From Dipteronia dyeriana (lineage: Eukaryota; Streptophyta; Magnoliopsida; Sapindales; Sapindaceae): a stretch of DNA of 64,000 bases. Made by a program: the position numbers and the translations under genes. The stretch lies in assembly GCA_032871835.1 (NCBI GenBank), contig CM065295.1, positions 88,157,819-88,221,818 of the forward strand, given 5' to 3'. The notes beneath the pieces are model-generated. The model ran no database searches, was not told the origin of the DNA, and worked only from the letters and a program-made list of their open reading frames with translations. How positions within the stretch are numbered: position 1 is the first letter of the stretch; every line of letters starts with the position of its first letter. Below, piece after piece: positions 32,661 through 44,875 of the stretch.

Positions 32661-34190
32661 TAAATCTGATCTCCTCTTAGTTTTTTTCTTTCTTAAAAAA
32701 TCTAGTCCCATCTCTTCCCCTCCTCGTATTATATTTCCTTGTCTCTTTTGGTTAGATTCCGTCGTTTCAAGTGGATTTTAATTGGACTGAAGTTTTTTTC
32801 GTAAGATTCACAGTTATGTTGAACTCAAAAAAGAAAAAAATCTACCATCCAAATTTTTTTTTTCAAGATGATTTTTCTTCTTTTTCTTCTTTTTTTCTTT
32901 TTTTCCAGAATGTTCAACATAATTCAACAACAATCAAGTCTGAACAGGAAAAAAAATAAACATGAACCAAGTCTGATCAAACCAATAAACATGAAAAAGA
33001 AGAAAGAAATATTATTATATATTTTTCTTGCATCACCAAACAGAGTGTACAAGAACAAAGAAATCCCAACAGTTGGAACAAAAACATGGAAAAGAAGAAG
33101 ATAGATGGCTGGAATCCGACCATGTGAAGGGGTGAACGTTGACTCATCTCCGGCTGTATTGTTGGTGGTGTGCAAGTTGTGGAGGGATGCCTTTTGGCCT
33201 TTGAGAGATGCAACAGTGCTGTAGAGATGGCGAGTTCCATCTGATGGAGCTCTAGAGAAGATCTAGACCTTCCAGATGTCTTTAAGATTTTTTTTCCCTT
33301 TTCTGTTGAATGGTGAAACTCCATTGATGTGGATCTTGGAACAGATCTGATTCTTCTTGTCTCTTTTCTTATAAAAATAAATAAATAAATAAATAAATAA
33401 AAGAATTAAATTTATGAAATAAAAATTGAATTATAACCTTAAAGATTTTACACTTAATTGAAAATTGTTTTGAATATCAGTTCAGTCAGATGCGTTTTTT
33501 ATGCTTTGATACTCTGAATATCGTTTTTGATCATCGCTATTAGACTTGTTTTTGAATCCGAAATATTTAAAAATCAATTTTTTAAAAATAAACGAAAAAC
33601 GAAAAACGAAAACGTTACGAAGGATCCTTAAAGTTTCTTATCCTTTATATTCATTTTGGTTAAGGATAAAGTTATTATTAAAATAAAATTCTCCCGTAGA
33701 GTACTAAAGTAATTTTGAGGATTGTCTTAAGAATCACTCATTTAAAATTACAAAACAATTTCATTATAAACCATAAACATAAACTTAGGACAACATGATG
33801 TTCGCTAAGCCTTTCACACCTACATCCAAAAGGTTGTGGATTTCAATCATACCCATCTTTTAAATCTCAAAGTATTGTAATAATTTAAAATAAAAAATAA
33901 ACATGAACTTACAATCCCCAAAAGAACTCCAATCCCACGCCTGTATGGAAAAAAAATTATTGAAGAAAGAATGAAAATACAAACGAGAGGGGGTCAAGAA
34001 CCAAACCCAGAAATCATCTAAAAATATAAAAAGACAACTGAGATATATCTCTAAAAAGTAAAAACAAATGAATTAAAGAAAGACCGAGAAGTAAACCACC
34101 ATGTATCTTGAGGGAAAGACCGTAAGAGGCTAAACTATCTGCAGCCGGTTGGTTACATTCTCAATAAATATGGGAAACATATATATATAT
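32661..34190. other. Intergenic, low complexity
   Basis: No credible gene. An (AAAT)n run lies at 33377-33402. 33800-33860 looks loosely like a tRNA-derived SINE (ttcgctaagcctttcac, ggttgtggatttcaatcat). The T-rich stretch 32850-32910 creates spurious ORFs. Confidence 0.35.
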
Positions 34191-34194
34191 ATAT

Positions 34195-34362
34195 TCTGTT
34201 GTCAGTTCAAACTGATATAAAATCTATCAGTTCCATACATGTGGGTCATTAGATTTAAATGCTTTGATTTGTTTGTATGCACTTATCATAGCATTTTTTA
34301 AATTCATGGTTAACATGCAAGGAACTGATATGTTTTATATCAGTTCGAACTGACAATAGAAA
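34195..34362. mobile_element. 168-bp MITE inside a TA microsatellite
   Basis: Arms of about 40 bp (tgtcagttcaaactgatata...tatcagttcc and its inverse at 34321-34360) flank an 85-bp core. (AT)n runs abut both sides (34178-34193, 34368-34398). Confidence 0.7.
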
Positions 34363-34363
34363 A

Positions 34364-34398
<35 letters not shown>

Positions 34399-34401
<3 letters not shown>

Positions 34402-35410
34402 GTACATGCATATGCATATAGAACAATTTGTTAGTCTAGTCAATCGGATCTACAATTGATTTGAGTCATCGATGTGGGCATTGGCAATATGAAAAACAAG
34501 GAAAAAGGATAGCGGTAGCAAACCGTAAAAGGGGGTGTTCCCATGGGGGGCTCTTAACGCTAAACCTGTGTGAAAAAGGAGTTTGGAGAGACAAAACAGT
34601 CAGTATATTGTTTTATAAGTGAATTGAAATTGAAAGGAATTTGGAGTGACAAACCATTGTACTCGATATATTGAATCAAGCTATTTGTTGGTATGGTTGA
34701 ATTGATAATGGATATTGATTGATCTTATAGGTCGATGTCTAAAGAGGGGTCCCTAGACTTGACATTGGTCAATCGATGATCAAGTCGATGTTGTATATCA
34801 ATGACTTTTGAAGGATGGATGTTCGAGGGGGATCTTAAACTCAACGTTGGTCGATCGAGGATTGGGTCAATCAATCTCCGAGAACGATTAAGTCGATCTT
34901 TACTGGAGTGTGGAACTGCAATAAATGAAAGGAGAGAATTGTGGAGCTAAGTTGAGAGAGCTTTCGTGTGTGAGTTGAGAAAATCATAACCATCTTCTTT
35001 GATAAAGGGTCTGGTATTTATAGTGAAGCCTTTGGAGCCTTTACCTGTTATGTCCTCTATAAAAGCGTGATCCTCAGCCCATTTATTATTTGTTTTGATT
35101 CGTTTGAATCTGGTAATAAGGACATTGTTAGACGTTGGAATTTGCGTAACGTCTGATATGATTATGATTGTTTGAATTTGCTATTGACCACATGTTCGTT
35201 TGGCCAGATACCTTGATAGGTCGTGCTTTTGGACCTATTCCCTTATTGGTACATGTTGGACTTTAGTTATTTTGATTATTATTTAGGCCCTTTAAAGGTC
35301 TTCGAAACAAGCTTGAAATTTTTTATCTTTTAATTAATGTATGGGTCTGCTTCTTGGACCGAAGGTTCGTTTTTTGACCACCACAATTTGTCATCCACTC
35401 TTCCGTCTTG
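34399..35410. other. Probable LTR-retrotransposon debris
   Basis: Repeated gatcaagtcgatg / gattgggtcaatc motifs occur at 34740-34890. A ggtatttatagtgaagcc string near 35010 is typical of LTR leader regions. No ORF or boundary. Confidence 0.3.
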
Positions 35411-35419
35411 AATTCAGTG

Positions 35420-36035
35420 AGGAGATGCACATTTTTCCCCGGGGCTCCAATTCTCCGAGTCCCCATCCCCATTTGGGGATTTTTTTTTGGGAAAAATAGG
35501 GAAATGGGGGGGTGGGGATGAAATTCATCCCCAAATTGAAATGGGGATGGGCCCCCATCTCCATTTCCCCATTTTCCCCACAATTATATTGAAATGGGGA
35601 TGAGGATGAGATCCCCCACCCCCATTTCCCCATTTTCCCCAAACATATATAAATATAATTTTAATATATATTATTAATTATAATATATATTTGTATTTGT
35701 AATATATTAATGGGTTTTATTTTGTATTTCTAATGGAATGTTTGTTTTTTTTAATTAAATTTGTAATTTTTAGTTAAATGGCGAAATGGAAAAACGGAAA
35801 AAACGGAAAAAACGGAAAAACGGAAAAACGGAGAAATAGGAAAAAAAATGGGAAAAATGGGGAAACGGGGATGGGGATGGGGATGGATATACCTCTCCCC
35901 AAAAGTCCCCATCCCCATTTCCTTAAATGGGGAAATAGGGGGGATGGGGGAAGGGTATAGAAAGTGGGGATGGGAATGAGGATGGGGATGGGGGGATCTA
36001 TATCCATCCCCATTCCCCAAATGTGCACCCCTAGA
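35420..36035. mobile_element. hAT-like MITE rich in GGGGATGGGGA repeats
   Basis: The left end agatgcacattt and right end aaatgtgcacccct are inverse. The body is two inverse GGGGATGG-rich arms (35430-35640 and 35860-36015) around an AT core. Possible 8-bp flanks tcagtgag / agactgag match at 5 of 8, so the target duplication is uncertain. Confidence 0.6.
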
Positions 36036-36160
36036 CTGAGGATTGATTGGGAAGTATAGTGTACCTACTGGAAGTTGTTTGTCAGAAAGTCAAAACTCGA
36101 CTCAAGTTGGGCTAAAGTTTTATAAATTTCGTTACGAAACTTTGTATCCATAGATCAAAT

Positions 36161-36435
36161 GCTCTGATACCAAATTGTTATATGCAGAATCAGAAAAGAG
36201 GCAGAGGTAATAAAAGAAAAGATTCATAGAAGGAGAGAAATAGAATTAGAGATAAGATAAGAAGATATCGGGAGATAGTTGTTTAATTTCATTGATAACT
36301 TCATTGAATCCAAAGAGAGCCTTTTATAGGCTTACAGCAACTACTAATATGTAAAACTAACCTGAAAACAAGGGAACAAATATCCACTATCTATTAACTA
36401 AACACCCACTAACTAAAAGCATGGAAACACTAACA
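36161..36435 (-). repeat. Copia LTR remnant with tRNA-Met primer site
   Basis: The minus-strand PBS TGGTATCAGAGC (36172-36161) follows a putative LTR 36435-36176 that starts TGTTA and ends TAACA. No partner LTR or coding region is seen, so it is a truncated element. It ends 149 bases from the stop codon of P450 gene 2 and may overlap that gene's 3' untranslated region. Confidence 0.6.
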
Positions 36436-36583
36436 ATATTATCCCATTAAACACATGATGCTCATGATCCATTAACTAACTTATTTAACCAGACTTGGTC
36501 CTCCAAGCCAACGATCACTATGCATATCTTGCATGAGAATTAATAATGCTGCTCATATCACCTATATGACCTTCTTGAGGTAC

Positions 36584-38750
36584 TCACTCATATAGCGTTG
36601 GATCAGGTAATCTTGGTGTTGGGATTGCCATAAGAGGATTTTTTAACTTCAAAACAATGCCAAACTTCTCTGTAAGATCAACTTTCCCCCCCTCTGGCAA
36701 TTTCCAATCAAAAGAATGCAAAAGTGTAGCAATAGAATACATGAACATTCTCTCAGCCATTGCTATGCCTGCACAAATTCTTCGTCCAGACCCGAATGGA
36801 AAATAACTGAAGTCACTTCCACTGTAATCCCATTTACCATTCAAGAACCTATCTGGATTAAATTCCAAAGGATTTTCCCAAACTGAAGGATCTCTATGTA
36901 TTGCCCATACGTTGACAAACACTCGACAACCCTTTGGAATTGTGTAGCCTCCGACAGTGCAAGTTTCGCTAGGACAATGAGGGACTAAAAGTGGCAAGGC
37001 CGGATGCAAGCGCAGTACCTCTTTCATTACCGAGTACAAATAAGGTAGTTTGTGAATGTGAGACTCTTCTACTATGTTGTCTTTGCCAACCACTTCTTCC
37101 AATTCTTGTTGAGCTCTTCTCATTACCTCCTGTTTGTTCATTACTTCAGCCATGGCAAATTCAATTGAATTAGAGGTTGTCTCACTCCCACCCACCACCA
37201 TATCCTGTCCACATATTAGTATATTACAGCACAGAATATCATGAGCAAATCTTTGATATTGGAATCGTTTCATATTACGATACAGGAGATATTTTTGATA
37301 ATTTTGAATTTAAAATGTTTATGCAACTGACAAAATGAGGTTAAAGTCATATTCCCTTTCTTCAAATCCAGAATTATTTATAGCATTTAAAAAAAAACAA
37401 TATTTATGTTAATAATGTATATTATTATATTCCATATATTTTTAGTTAGACAATTTTATTTTATTTTAATTATTACAATATCTTAGGGTTAGGATAGGGG
37501 CAAGACCCGAATCCAACCTCAAATCCAACCTCATCTTGGTGTTAGTTAATTATTTTACCATTTGATTTTATTAAATCAAATTTAAAAATTTATTATGTTT
37601 TATTATTCGTTCGTAACAACACGTAGTTCTGGTATTTTCAAAATTCAACGGTTTTAGTTTTTAATATTTCAAGAATGAACAAATTCGAAATAGGCATATG
37701 TTCTGTTTGTCCATTTTTGTTAGCAATCATTTTTCAGATGCATCATATTATATATAAAAGGAGAGAAGTTACCATGAGCAAAGCTTTGACATGGATCATG
37801 GTCAAGGGTGTCTTGGAATCACCTTCATCCTTCAACCTCAATAAAAAATGTAAAAAGTCTTTACACTCTTTACCATTATTATTCTCATCACTCTCTCCAT
37901 GCATCTCCAGCCGTTGATCAATCACCTTATCTAACATCTTTTCAATCTTCCAAGACAACCCCTTCATTTTCTTTGCAATACCTTGTAAATCAAACCTGGC
38001 CAAACTCGGATAAAATTCAGATATGTTTGGTTTCACAAGCAGTACCGTAATCTCCGAAATAACCTGTCTAAATTCCGCACCTAAATTGACTCTCTCACTA
38101 CCTTGGACCGTGCCTCCCCATGACATGTTAGCAATCACATTTAACATCGTTAAAAACATCTGTTCACCGACGTCGACGGCAGTCCCTGCCCTACCATACA
38201 TGTAACTCACCATTTCCCGGACCTCACGCCGGCGCAGCCCGTACACAGAGTCTAAGGTGGTGTTGCTAAGCATCTTGATCACACAAACTTTTCTCAACAT
38301 TCTCCACTCAGGCCCGTATGGACTCCATACTATATCGTACGGACCATAAGACAGTGCCTTGGTAACGGCTGGCACATCACGGTTGGCAAAATTGATATCA
38401 TGTTGTTTGAGCACTTCACTGGCCGTATTTGCGGATGTCACGACGATGCCGATTTTATTCCCCAGTCGGAGCTTGACAATCGGACCGTATTTACTGGCCA
38501 ATTCGGCGAAGTAAGTGTGAAGCTCTGGATCAAGAAATGGAAGGTTGCCCACCAACGGGAGGCCTGGTGGGCTTGGCGGGGATGGTGGCTTCGTTGTTTT
38601 GGATTTTGTATACATCCATGAGTACCAAATCAGAGCAAATGTAGCGCAGATAGTGAAAAGTGTGATGGAAATTCCATCGATTTCTGCTGCTTCACTAATG
38701 TTAAACAAAGAATTGCGAAGATTTTGAAGGACATTTGAGACAAGTTTCAT
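36584..38750 (-). CDS. CYP76-like cytochrome P450 (cluster gene 2)
   Basis: Exons 38750-37773 and 37204-36584 are joined across a 568-bp phase-0 intron (GT at 37772-37771, CAG before 37204), giving 532 residues. It has a membrane anchor (ITLFTICATFALIWYSWMY), a proline hinge that is unusual (PSPPSPPGLPLVG, lacking the PPGP form), C-helix GPEWRMLRK, and I-helix VVGGSETTSNS with Ser-Glu where gene 3 has Thr-Asp. The K-helix is KEVLRLHP, then FNPDRF and heme loop PFGSGRRICAG. All catalytic landmarks are present and there are no stops. It is closest to gene 3, especially in exon 2, so the two arose by recent tandem duplication. Start ATG is the first in frame. A change to E in the oxygen-activation motif is seen in some active P450s, so the enzyme may still work. 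Confidence 0.93.
37205..37772 (-). other. Intron of P450 gene 2
   Basis: AT-rich, no insert recognised. It is longer than the introns of gene 1 (99 bp) and gene 3 (197 bp). Confidence 0.8.
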
Positions 38751-40362
38751 GGTGGGTTGTTAACGGAGAGTTGAACTTTGCAGTTTTGGAAAATATTTGT
38801 TTCATTTTATGATCTTGATCATGTCGAGTGAAGACAAGAAGGTATCTTTCATGTTACATTGTTTCCGCTTAGAATATGTGGAAGGGAATTTTTGATTTTT
38901 TCAAATGTGACATCGCCGGTTGCAGATTAATATTCTTAATTTTATTTTATTTTTGATGTATACTAAAATAGTAAAATATATACATTATTAACTTTTTAAA
39001 ACTAGATAGAAATGTTGATTTTTAATGATTGGATTTGGATATAAGTTGATGTAAAGAATTTGGATTATCCATTCATCTTTATCCTATAAATTTGTTAGCA
39101 TATGTAATCAATGACTATAATTTATATATTTTATTTATTTATTATTATTTTTAATACAAGTGACAAGTCTTATTCTTAAGTGTTTTAGATCGAAAAAAAG
39201 ATCGGTACAATTGAGGATTATGATCCTGATATAAATCATGCTTATAAAAACACTCTGTGTTGTTGTCTTATCCGAAACGGCCTTTCTAATCGTCAAATTA
39301 GGAGATTGCCTAATCTCTAATAGAGTTTGGGTTTTCTTTTCCTTTTTTCCTTTTATAAATACACATTTAATGCGGCAATTTATTGTCTTACTGAATGAAT
39401 CATTTATCATTATCATCAATTCAATACGATGATTTTTTTTATTATTAATGACTTATAAAATAAGTATTTACCTGAAAACTTCCTTACTATATTACTTACA
39501 TACAAGGATAATTGTACGAACGTTCCCTATATTTAGGTCTAATTGTAACTAGATAGACATTTTACTTGATATTGTACAAACCTTTTCAACCATCGGTTCA
39601 CTTCGATAAAACTTAACCTTTGATAAAACTTGGAGGTTAAATGATTTGAATACCTCTATTTATATTATTTTATTATTTAAAATAAAGAATTAAACAAATA
39701 TTATTCTAAAAATTTAATAAAAATATTGAGGATAATGTTGTTATTTCTCCAATATTCATCACTCATTTTCAAAAAAATAATATAAAACATATAATAAAAA
39801 ATTAATAATATTGAGGATAACGTTGTTATCTTTTTTCCATATTCATCAAATCATCCACTTTAAGGAGAAAAAAAAAAATCTATTTCCGACATTCAACTTT
39901 CATCACCCATACAATTGGGATGGATTATTTATTTAGAGTAAAACTGTTCATCTTCTTAAATCCATTCATCACCCAAATCTTGTTTTCTAAGATTGGAGTT
40001 TCTAAATGTTAATGGGATGGCCGGATGACCCATAATCTTGCCTCTATGACTTTTTCCTCTACGGGGAAACAGATTTGGAAGGAGGTCCTTCCCAATTGTA
40101 TTTTTCCGTTTGTTTAGGTTCTTGTTGCTGTGTTGGTTTGCTTTTTAAAAAAAAATAAAATAAAATTATATACATGAGAAATTAAATTCAGATACTAATG
40201 CAGCCTTTAAAAGCTCTCAATTATTGGACATCATTATCACATTCATTGCATCATCGTCTCATAATTTACAGTCACTAGAGTGCAGAATACAAAATGTATG
40301 TAAGAGATAATTTAGAGAAATTATTTCATATTTTGGATTCCCAAATGTCCCCCAAAAAAATT
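38751..40362. other. Spacer between P450 genes 2 and 3
   Basis: It contains the promoter of gene 2 and the 3' flank of gene 3. A duplicated attgaggataatgttgttat / attgaggataacgttgttat segment sits at about 39725 and 39811. No coding feature. Confidence 0.45.
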
Positions 40363-42128
40363 CTACACATAGAGCGCTGGATCAGATAACCTTGGAGTTG
40401 GGATTGCCACAAGAGGATTCTTTAACTTCAAAACAATTCCAAACTTCTCTGTGAGATCCAGTTTCTCTCCCTCTCCCAATTTCCAATCAAAAGAATGCAA
40501 TAGTGTAGCCAGTGAATACATGAACATTCTCTCAGCCATTGCTATGCCTGCACAAATTCTTCGTCCGGACCCGAATGGGAAATAACTGAGGTCACTTCCA
40601 CTGTAGTCCCATTTGCCATTCAAGAACCTCTCCGGATTGAATTCCAAAGCATTTTCCCAAACTGAGGGGTCCCTATGTACTTCCCACACATTGACAAACA
40701 CTCGAGCACCCTTTGGAATTGTGTAGCCTCCGACCGTGCAAGTTTCGCTGGGACAATGAGGGACTAACAGTGGCAGCGCCGGGTGCAAGCGCAGTACCTC
40801 TTTCATTACAGCGTACAAATAGGGCAGTTTGTGAATGTGAGACTCTTCTACTATCTTGTCCTTGCCAACCACTTCGTCCAATTCTTGCTGTGCTTTTCTC
40901 ATTACCTCTGGTTTGTTCATGACTTCAGCCATTGCAAATTCAATTGAATTCGAGGATGTATCGGTCCCACCCACCACCATATCCTGTCCACATATTGCAT
41001 ATCACCATAATTTAATATTTTGTTTTTCAATTACATAATTATCAATAGAAACGATGATTCAGCTCATTCGGTGCGATAATGTCTTACTTTCGAATCGTAA
41101 TCGTAATATAGTCTAAAAAATTAAAAACTATGTAATGGTTTTATGGCTGTTGTTGCATGTATAAATAGAGAAGAAGTTACCATAAGCAGAGCTTTGATAT
41201 GGATCATGGTCAATGATGTCTTGGAATCACCTTCTTCCTTCAACTTCAATAGAAATTGCAAGAAATCTTTATCCCCTGCTTTGTTCCCACCTTCTCCATC
41301 AATTTTCAGCCGTTGATCAATCATCACATCAAAGATCTTATCAAACTTCCTGGCCAATCCGTTCATCTTCTTTACTACGCCCTGTAAATCAAATCGGGCC
41401 AAACCCGGATAAAAATCCGATAGGTTTGGCTTGCCTAGTAATTCGGTCATCCCTGATACCACTTGTCGGAACTCAGCACCTAAACTGCTTCTCTCATTAC
41501 CTTGGACGGTGCCACCCCATAACATGTTAGTAATCACGTTTAATATTGTCAAGAACATTTGTTCACCAATATTCACGGGTGACCCGACCCGATTGTACAA
41601 GTAACCGACAGTTTCCCGGAGTTGACGGCGGCGGAGATCGTACACTGAATCCAAAGTAGTGTTACTGAACATTTTTAGCACACAAACCTTCCTCAACATC
41701 CTCCACTCGGGCCCATATGGGTTCCACACAATATCACGGCCGCCGTAAGTGGCAGCCAGGCCGGCGGTGGGCACATCACGGTTGGCAAAAGTGGTGTCCT
41801 GGTCTTTGAGGACTTGACGAGCCAAAGCAGAAGAGCTGACGACTATGCCAAGCTTGTTGCCGAGCCAGAGCTTGAAAATGGGGCCGTGGCGGTAAGCCAA
41901 GTTGGCAAAGTAGGTGTGGAGCTCCGGGTCGAGAAAGGGCAAGTTTCCGATGAACGGAAGACCCCGTGGGCCTGGTGGGTACGGCGGAAGGCCCCCTTTT
42001 TTGGACTTGATGTACATCCATGTATACCATAAGACTGCAAAAATAGCACAGAAAGTGAAAAGTAATCTTTCGTAGGTATTGAAGAGAGAGGTCTGAAGAT
42101 GTTGAAGGAAACTTGAGATTTGTGTCAT
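40363..42128 (-). CDS. CYP76-like cytochrome P450 (cluster gene 3)
   Basis: Exons 42128-41181 and 40983-40363 with a 197-bp phase-0 intron give 522 residues. The anchor is LLFTFCAIFAVLWYTWMYI and the hinge YPPGPRGLPFIG is canonical. Further landmarks are C-helix GPEWRMLRK, I-helix VVGGTDTSSNS immediately after the intron (residue 317 on), ExxR in KEVLRLHP (Glu 378), FNPERF, and heme loop PFGSGRRICAGIAMAERM with Cys 460. Family knowledge: CYP76 enzymes act on the endoplasmic reticulum with a P450 reductase partner, commonly on monoterpene or diterpene alcohols. The exact substrate is unknown. Same orientation, same intron phase and high identity to gene 2 mark it as a tandem copy. The upstream 150 bases contain no obvious TATA box. 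Confidence 0.94.
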
Positions 42129-44875
42129 GGTGTTTGGATTCCGTTTGGAAAGATCGAAGGATAATAATTAACAACAATTTGAATTTGTGTCATGGTGTCA
42201 TGGTGTGGAAGAAGACAATAATGCATCTTTTGTGGCCAAGCAATGGCCACTGGTATCTTTTGAATTTTTAAATCTAATACCAATGATAAATATTGTGCGG
42301 AAGTGGAATACAATTTTTATTTTTTATATATAGAATACAATTATTCGGTGGAAAGGTTAAAACTATCCAAATTTATTTTTAATTACAAATGAAAATTTAT
42401 TTATTAATAACTATTATTTAAAAAAATTAATTGAATACTTTCGTATAAAAATTATCCTTAAATATGCATTCTCTTTTTCTCTTTTTTTTTTCTCTCCTCT
42501 CCTCTCCTCTCCTCCCTCTCTCTCTCCTCGTCGGTGAATCGTCACCGGTGCCGTATAAAGGCCGACGAATCATCATCGGCCTCCTCTCTCTCTCACTGAA
42601 CCTTTTTTTCTCTCTCCCCGTACCTCTCTCTTCTCTCTTTCTCTCTCACCGAACCTCTCTTTCTCTCTCTAATGTACCTCTCTCATCTCCTCTCTCTCAC
42701 ACGATATCGCCGTCTTGCCGGTATGCCGATGTACCGTCGTCTGGGCTTCACGACTGTCCAGGCAGTCCAGCAGCACCGTCGAGTTCCCCCTTTGCCGATG
42801 ATGTGATCCGTAGAAAAAAAAACGAAAAACCTAGAAACCCAAAACATTTCAAGTTTCAATATTTTAATTTAGTTAAGATTTCAAGTTTCAAGATAAAACG
42901 AAAAACTTATAAACTCAAAACATTTCAAGTGTTAACATTTCAATTTAGTTAAGATTTCAAGTTTCAACATTCTAATTTAATCTAGATTTCAAGTTTTGAG
43001 ATTTCATGATTTTAGACAAGATTTCATGTTTTTAGATAAGATTTCAAGTTTCAAGTTTTTAATCGTGATTTCAAGTTTAGTTCTAGATTTTAAATTTGCT
43101 TGTAGTTTTTTTTTAAAAAAAATAATGGGTATTATTATAATTTATAAACTTACACTGAATTTTTTTTATTAAAAAGTGGTTATTAACGATTAAAATTTCA
43201 AAAGTTGTTATTAATAAAAGTTTAATGTTTTCCAAAGCTATTTTTTATTTTCTCTTCGATTTTTATTTTAATACAATATATATATATATATATATAATAT
43301 ATATATATATATATTTTATAAGAGGTATAAACAGTCCGGTGCATCTTGGACTTCTCTTAACCGAATTATAATTAAAGTGACTAAAAAATAAAAAACAATT
43401 TGGGTTATAATTCGTGTAAGTTGTTCAAGAGATGGCAATAAAATAGTTCATGCTTTAGGTAAAACTAGCAATCAATTTCAGTAGGATAAGATACGGCTTT
43501 CATGTTTGCAATGTCTGCATCGAATATCTTGTTGTAGAATTTGCTGTATTGACTTTCATGTCACAATACCTTTTGTCATTTCACATCTGCGATCTGTACT
43601 TGACGGGGATATTAATTAATTTAGGGCCCATTCGGAGCTCTCATTGCCAAAGGAATACGGGCTTGGCAAGTATACGAATAATGCCAATTAATACGAATTG
43701 ACAGGCATTGGGCTGCAGAAAACCCTTTTTTTTAATATCATTTATAATGCCTCTCCCTCACAAGAAATAAAAATTCTTCCAAAAAAATAAAAAAAAAACA
43801 AAAGTTTTCTGACCTGTTAGCTTGGACAGTGGGGTTGTATTTTTGTCGTAACCTTCATGCATGTCTCTTATTTCAGATTGCATGCGGGCTTGTTTTTTTT
43901 TTTTTTTTTTGTACTTTTAATATTTTTAATTGATATTTTTAAATATCATTTACGTTATTTATGTCATCAAAAATAAATTTTATTAATTTTAAATTATTAA
44001 TTGAATTACTTTAATAGAGAAAAATTATATATATTTAATAAAATTAATTATACTAAAGACTTGTATCATATACATAAAATATTTTATAATTAAAAGGTAA
44101 AATATACGTATCATCTATAAACGTGATTTTATAGGAAATTATGTTTGTTCAGCAAGTTCAATTCATATCAACTCCGATGTATTTCTCCCTCTGAGTCAAA
44201 ATTAATATCTTTCTAAACCATCTCCTTAAAATTCAAAGTGTATGTTTTTACCTAAATAATTTCAGCAATCACTTGTTATGATTCTACATATTTATCGTTT
44301 TGAATTAAAAGAAAACTTTTTGGTGGAATATAATAACCTTATGTATTATATCTTCACTCTCAGAAGCGATATATCAAAAATAAAAATAAAAATAAAAAAA
44401 AAATCCAAAACAAACGTTATTCACTTGAGAGTTGAGAACTACTTTAATTTTAGACAGAAAAACAAGACATCTCTTTCCTTGGATCAAAGGATGAAAATCT
44501 TCATATTCCATTCATATTTACATTCAAAAGTTGTTTTAAATCTTCATCATAAACAGAGATTAAAAAAAAAAAAAAAAAAAACTGATTCCCATCCGCCGTT
44601 CACAGAAACCAAGCAAGCAGCATTCACTGCATTTTGATGATAAATAACATCATTTCTGTCGATACCACAAGTTAAATGTGCAAAGCATCACCAGCTTGTC
44701 TTGAGAAATTATATACAAAACGCTCACAAGTTTCTTAACCTATGACTGACCAATACCACTCAAATGGCAAATGCATGTTTCTTCTAAAAATACCCTCTTA
44801 CAGAGATAAATAATATACATGATTTACAATCATGGATTGAATTTACAATTCCTTTTTTCATTTTTCTCTACAGCT
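42129..44875. other. Intergenic region with low-complexity blocks
   Basis: 42480-42690 is a CT-rich tract that produces a false Ser/Leu ORF. 42818-42975 has a 76-bp tandem duplication (cgaaaaac...atttcaagtttcaa) followed by degenerate gatttcaagttt repeats to about 43090. 43278-43315 is (AT)n. T and A runs lie at 43891-43908 and 44563-44580. No gene. Confidence 0.5.
42818..43090. repeat. 76-bp tandem duplication and gatttcaagttt repeat
   Basis: Corresponding cgaaaaac positions are 42823 and 42899, a 76-bp period. Beyond 42975 only the short core aagatttcaagttt recurs. Confidence 0.65.

Noticed and set aside
32977..33324. 115- and 83-codon minus-strand ORFs
   Set aside because: They overlap each other in different frames, lack known motifs, and run into T-rich hydrophobic nonsense.
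35751..36028. Overlapping Pro/His/Phe-rich ORFs in both strands
   Set aside because: Translations of GGGGATGG simple repeats in the MITE.
41776..42177. 133-codon minus-strand ORF inside P450 gene 3
   Set aside because: It is the out-of-frame shadow of exon 1. The P450 frame carries all the motifs.
42464..42952. 162-codon Ser/Leu-rich ORF
   Set aside because: It is a direct read-through of CT-microsatellite and tandem-repeat sequence, with no domain and no splice context.
44278..44637. 119-codon Lys-rich ORF
   Set aside because: Driven by poly(A) runs and AT bias; no homologous pattern.
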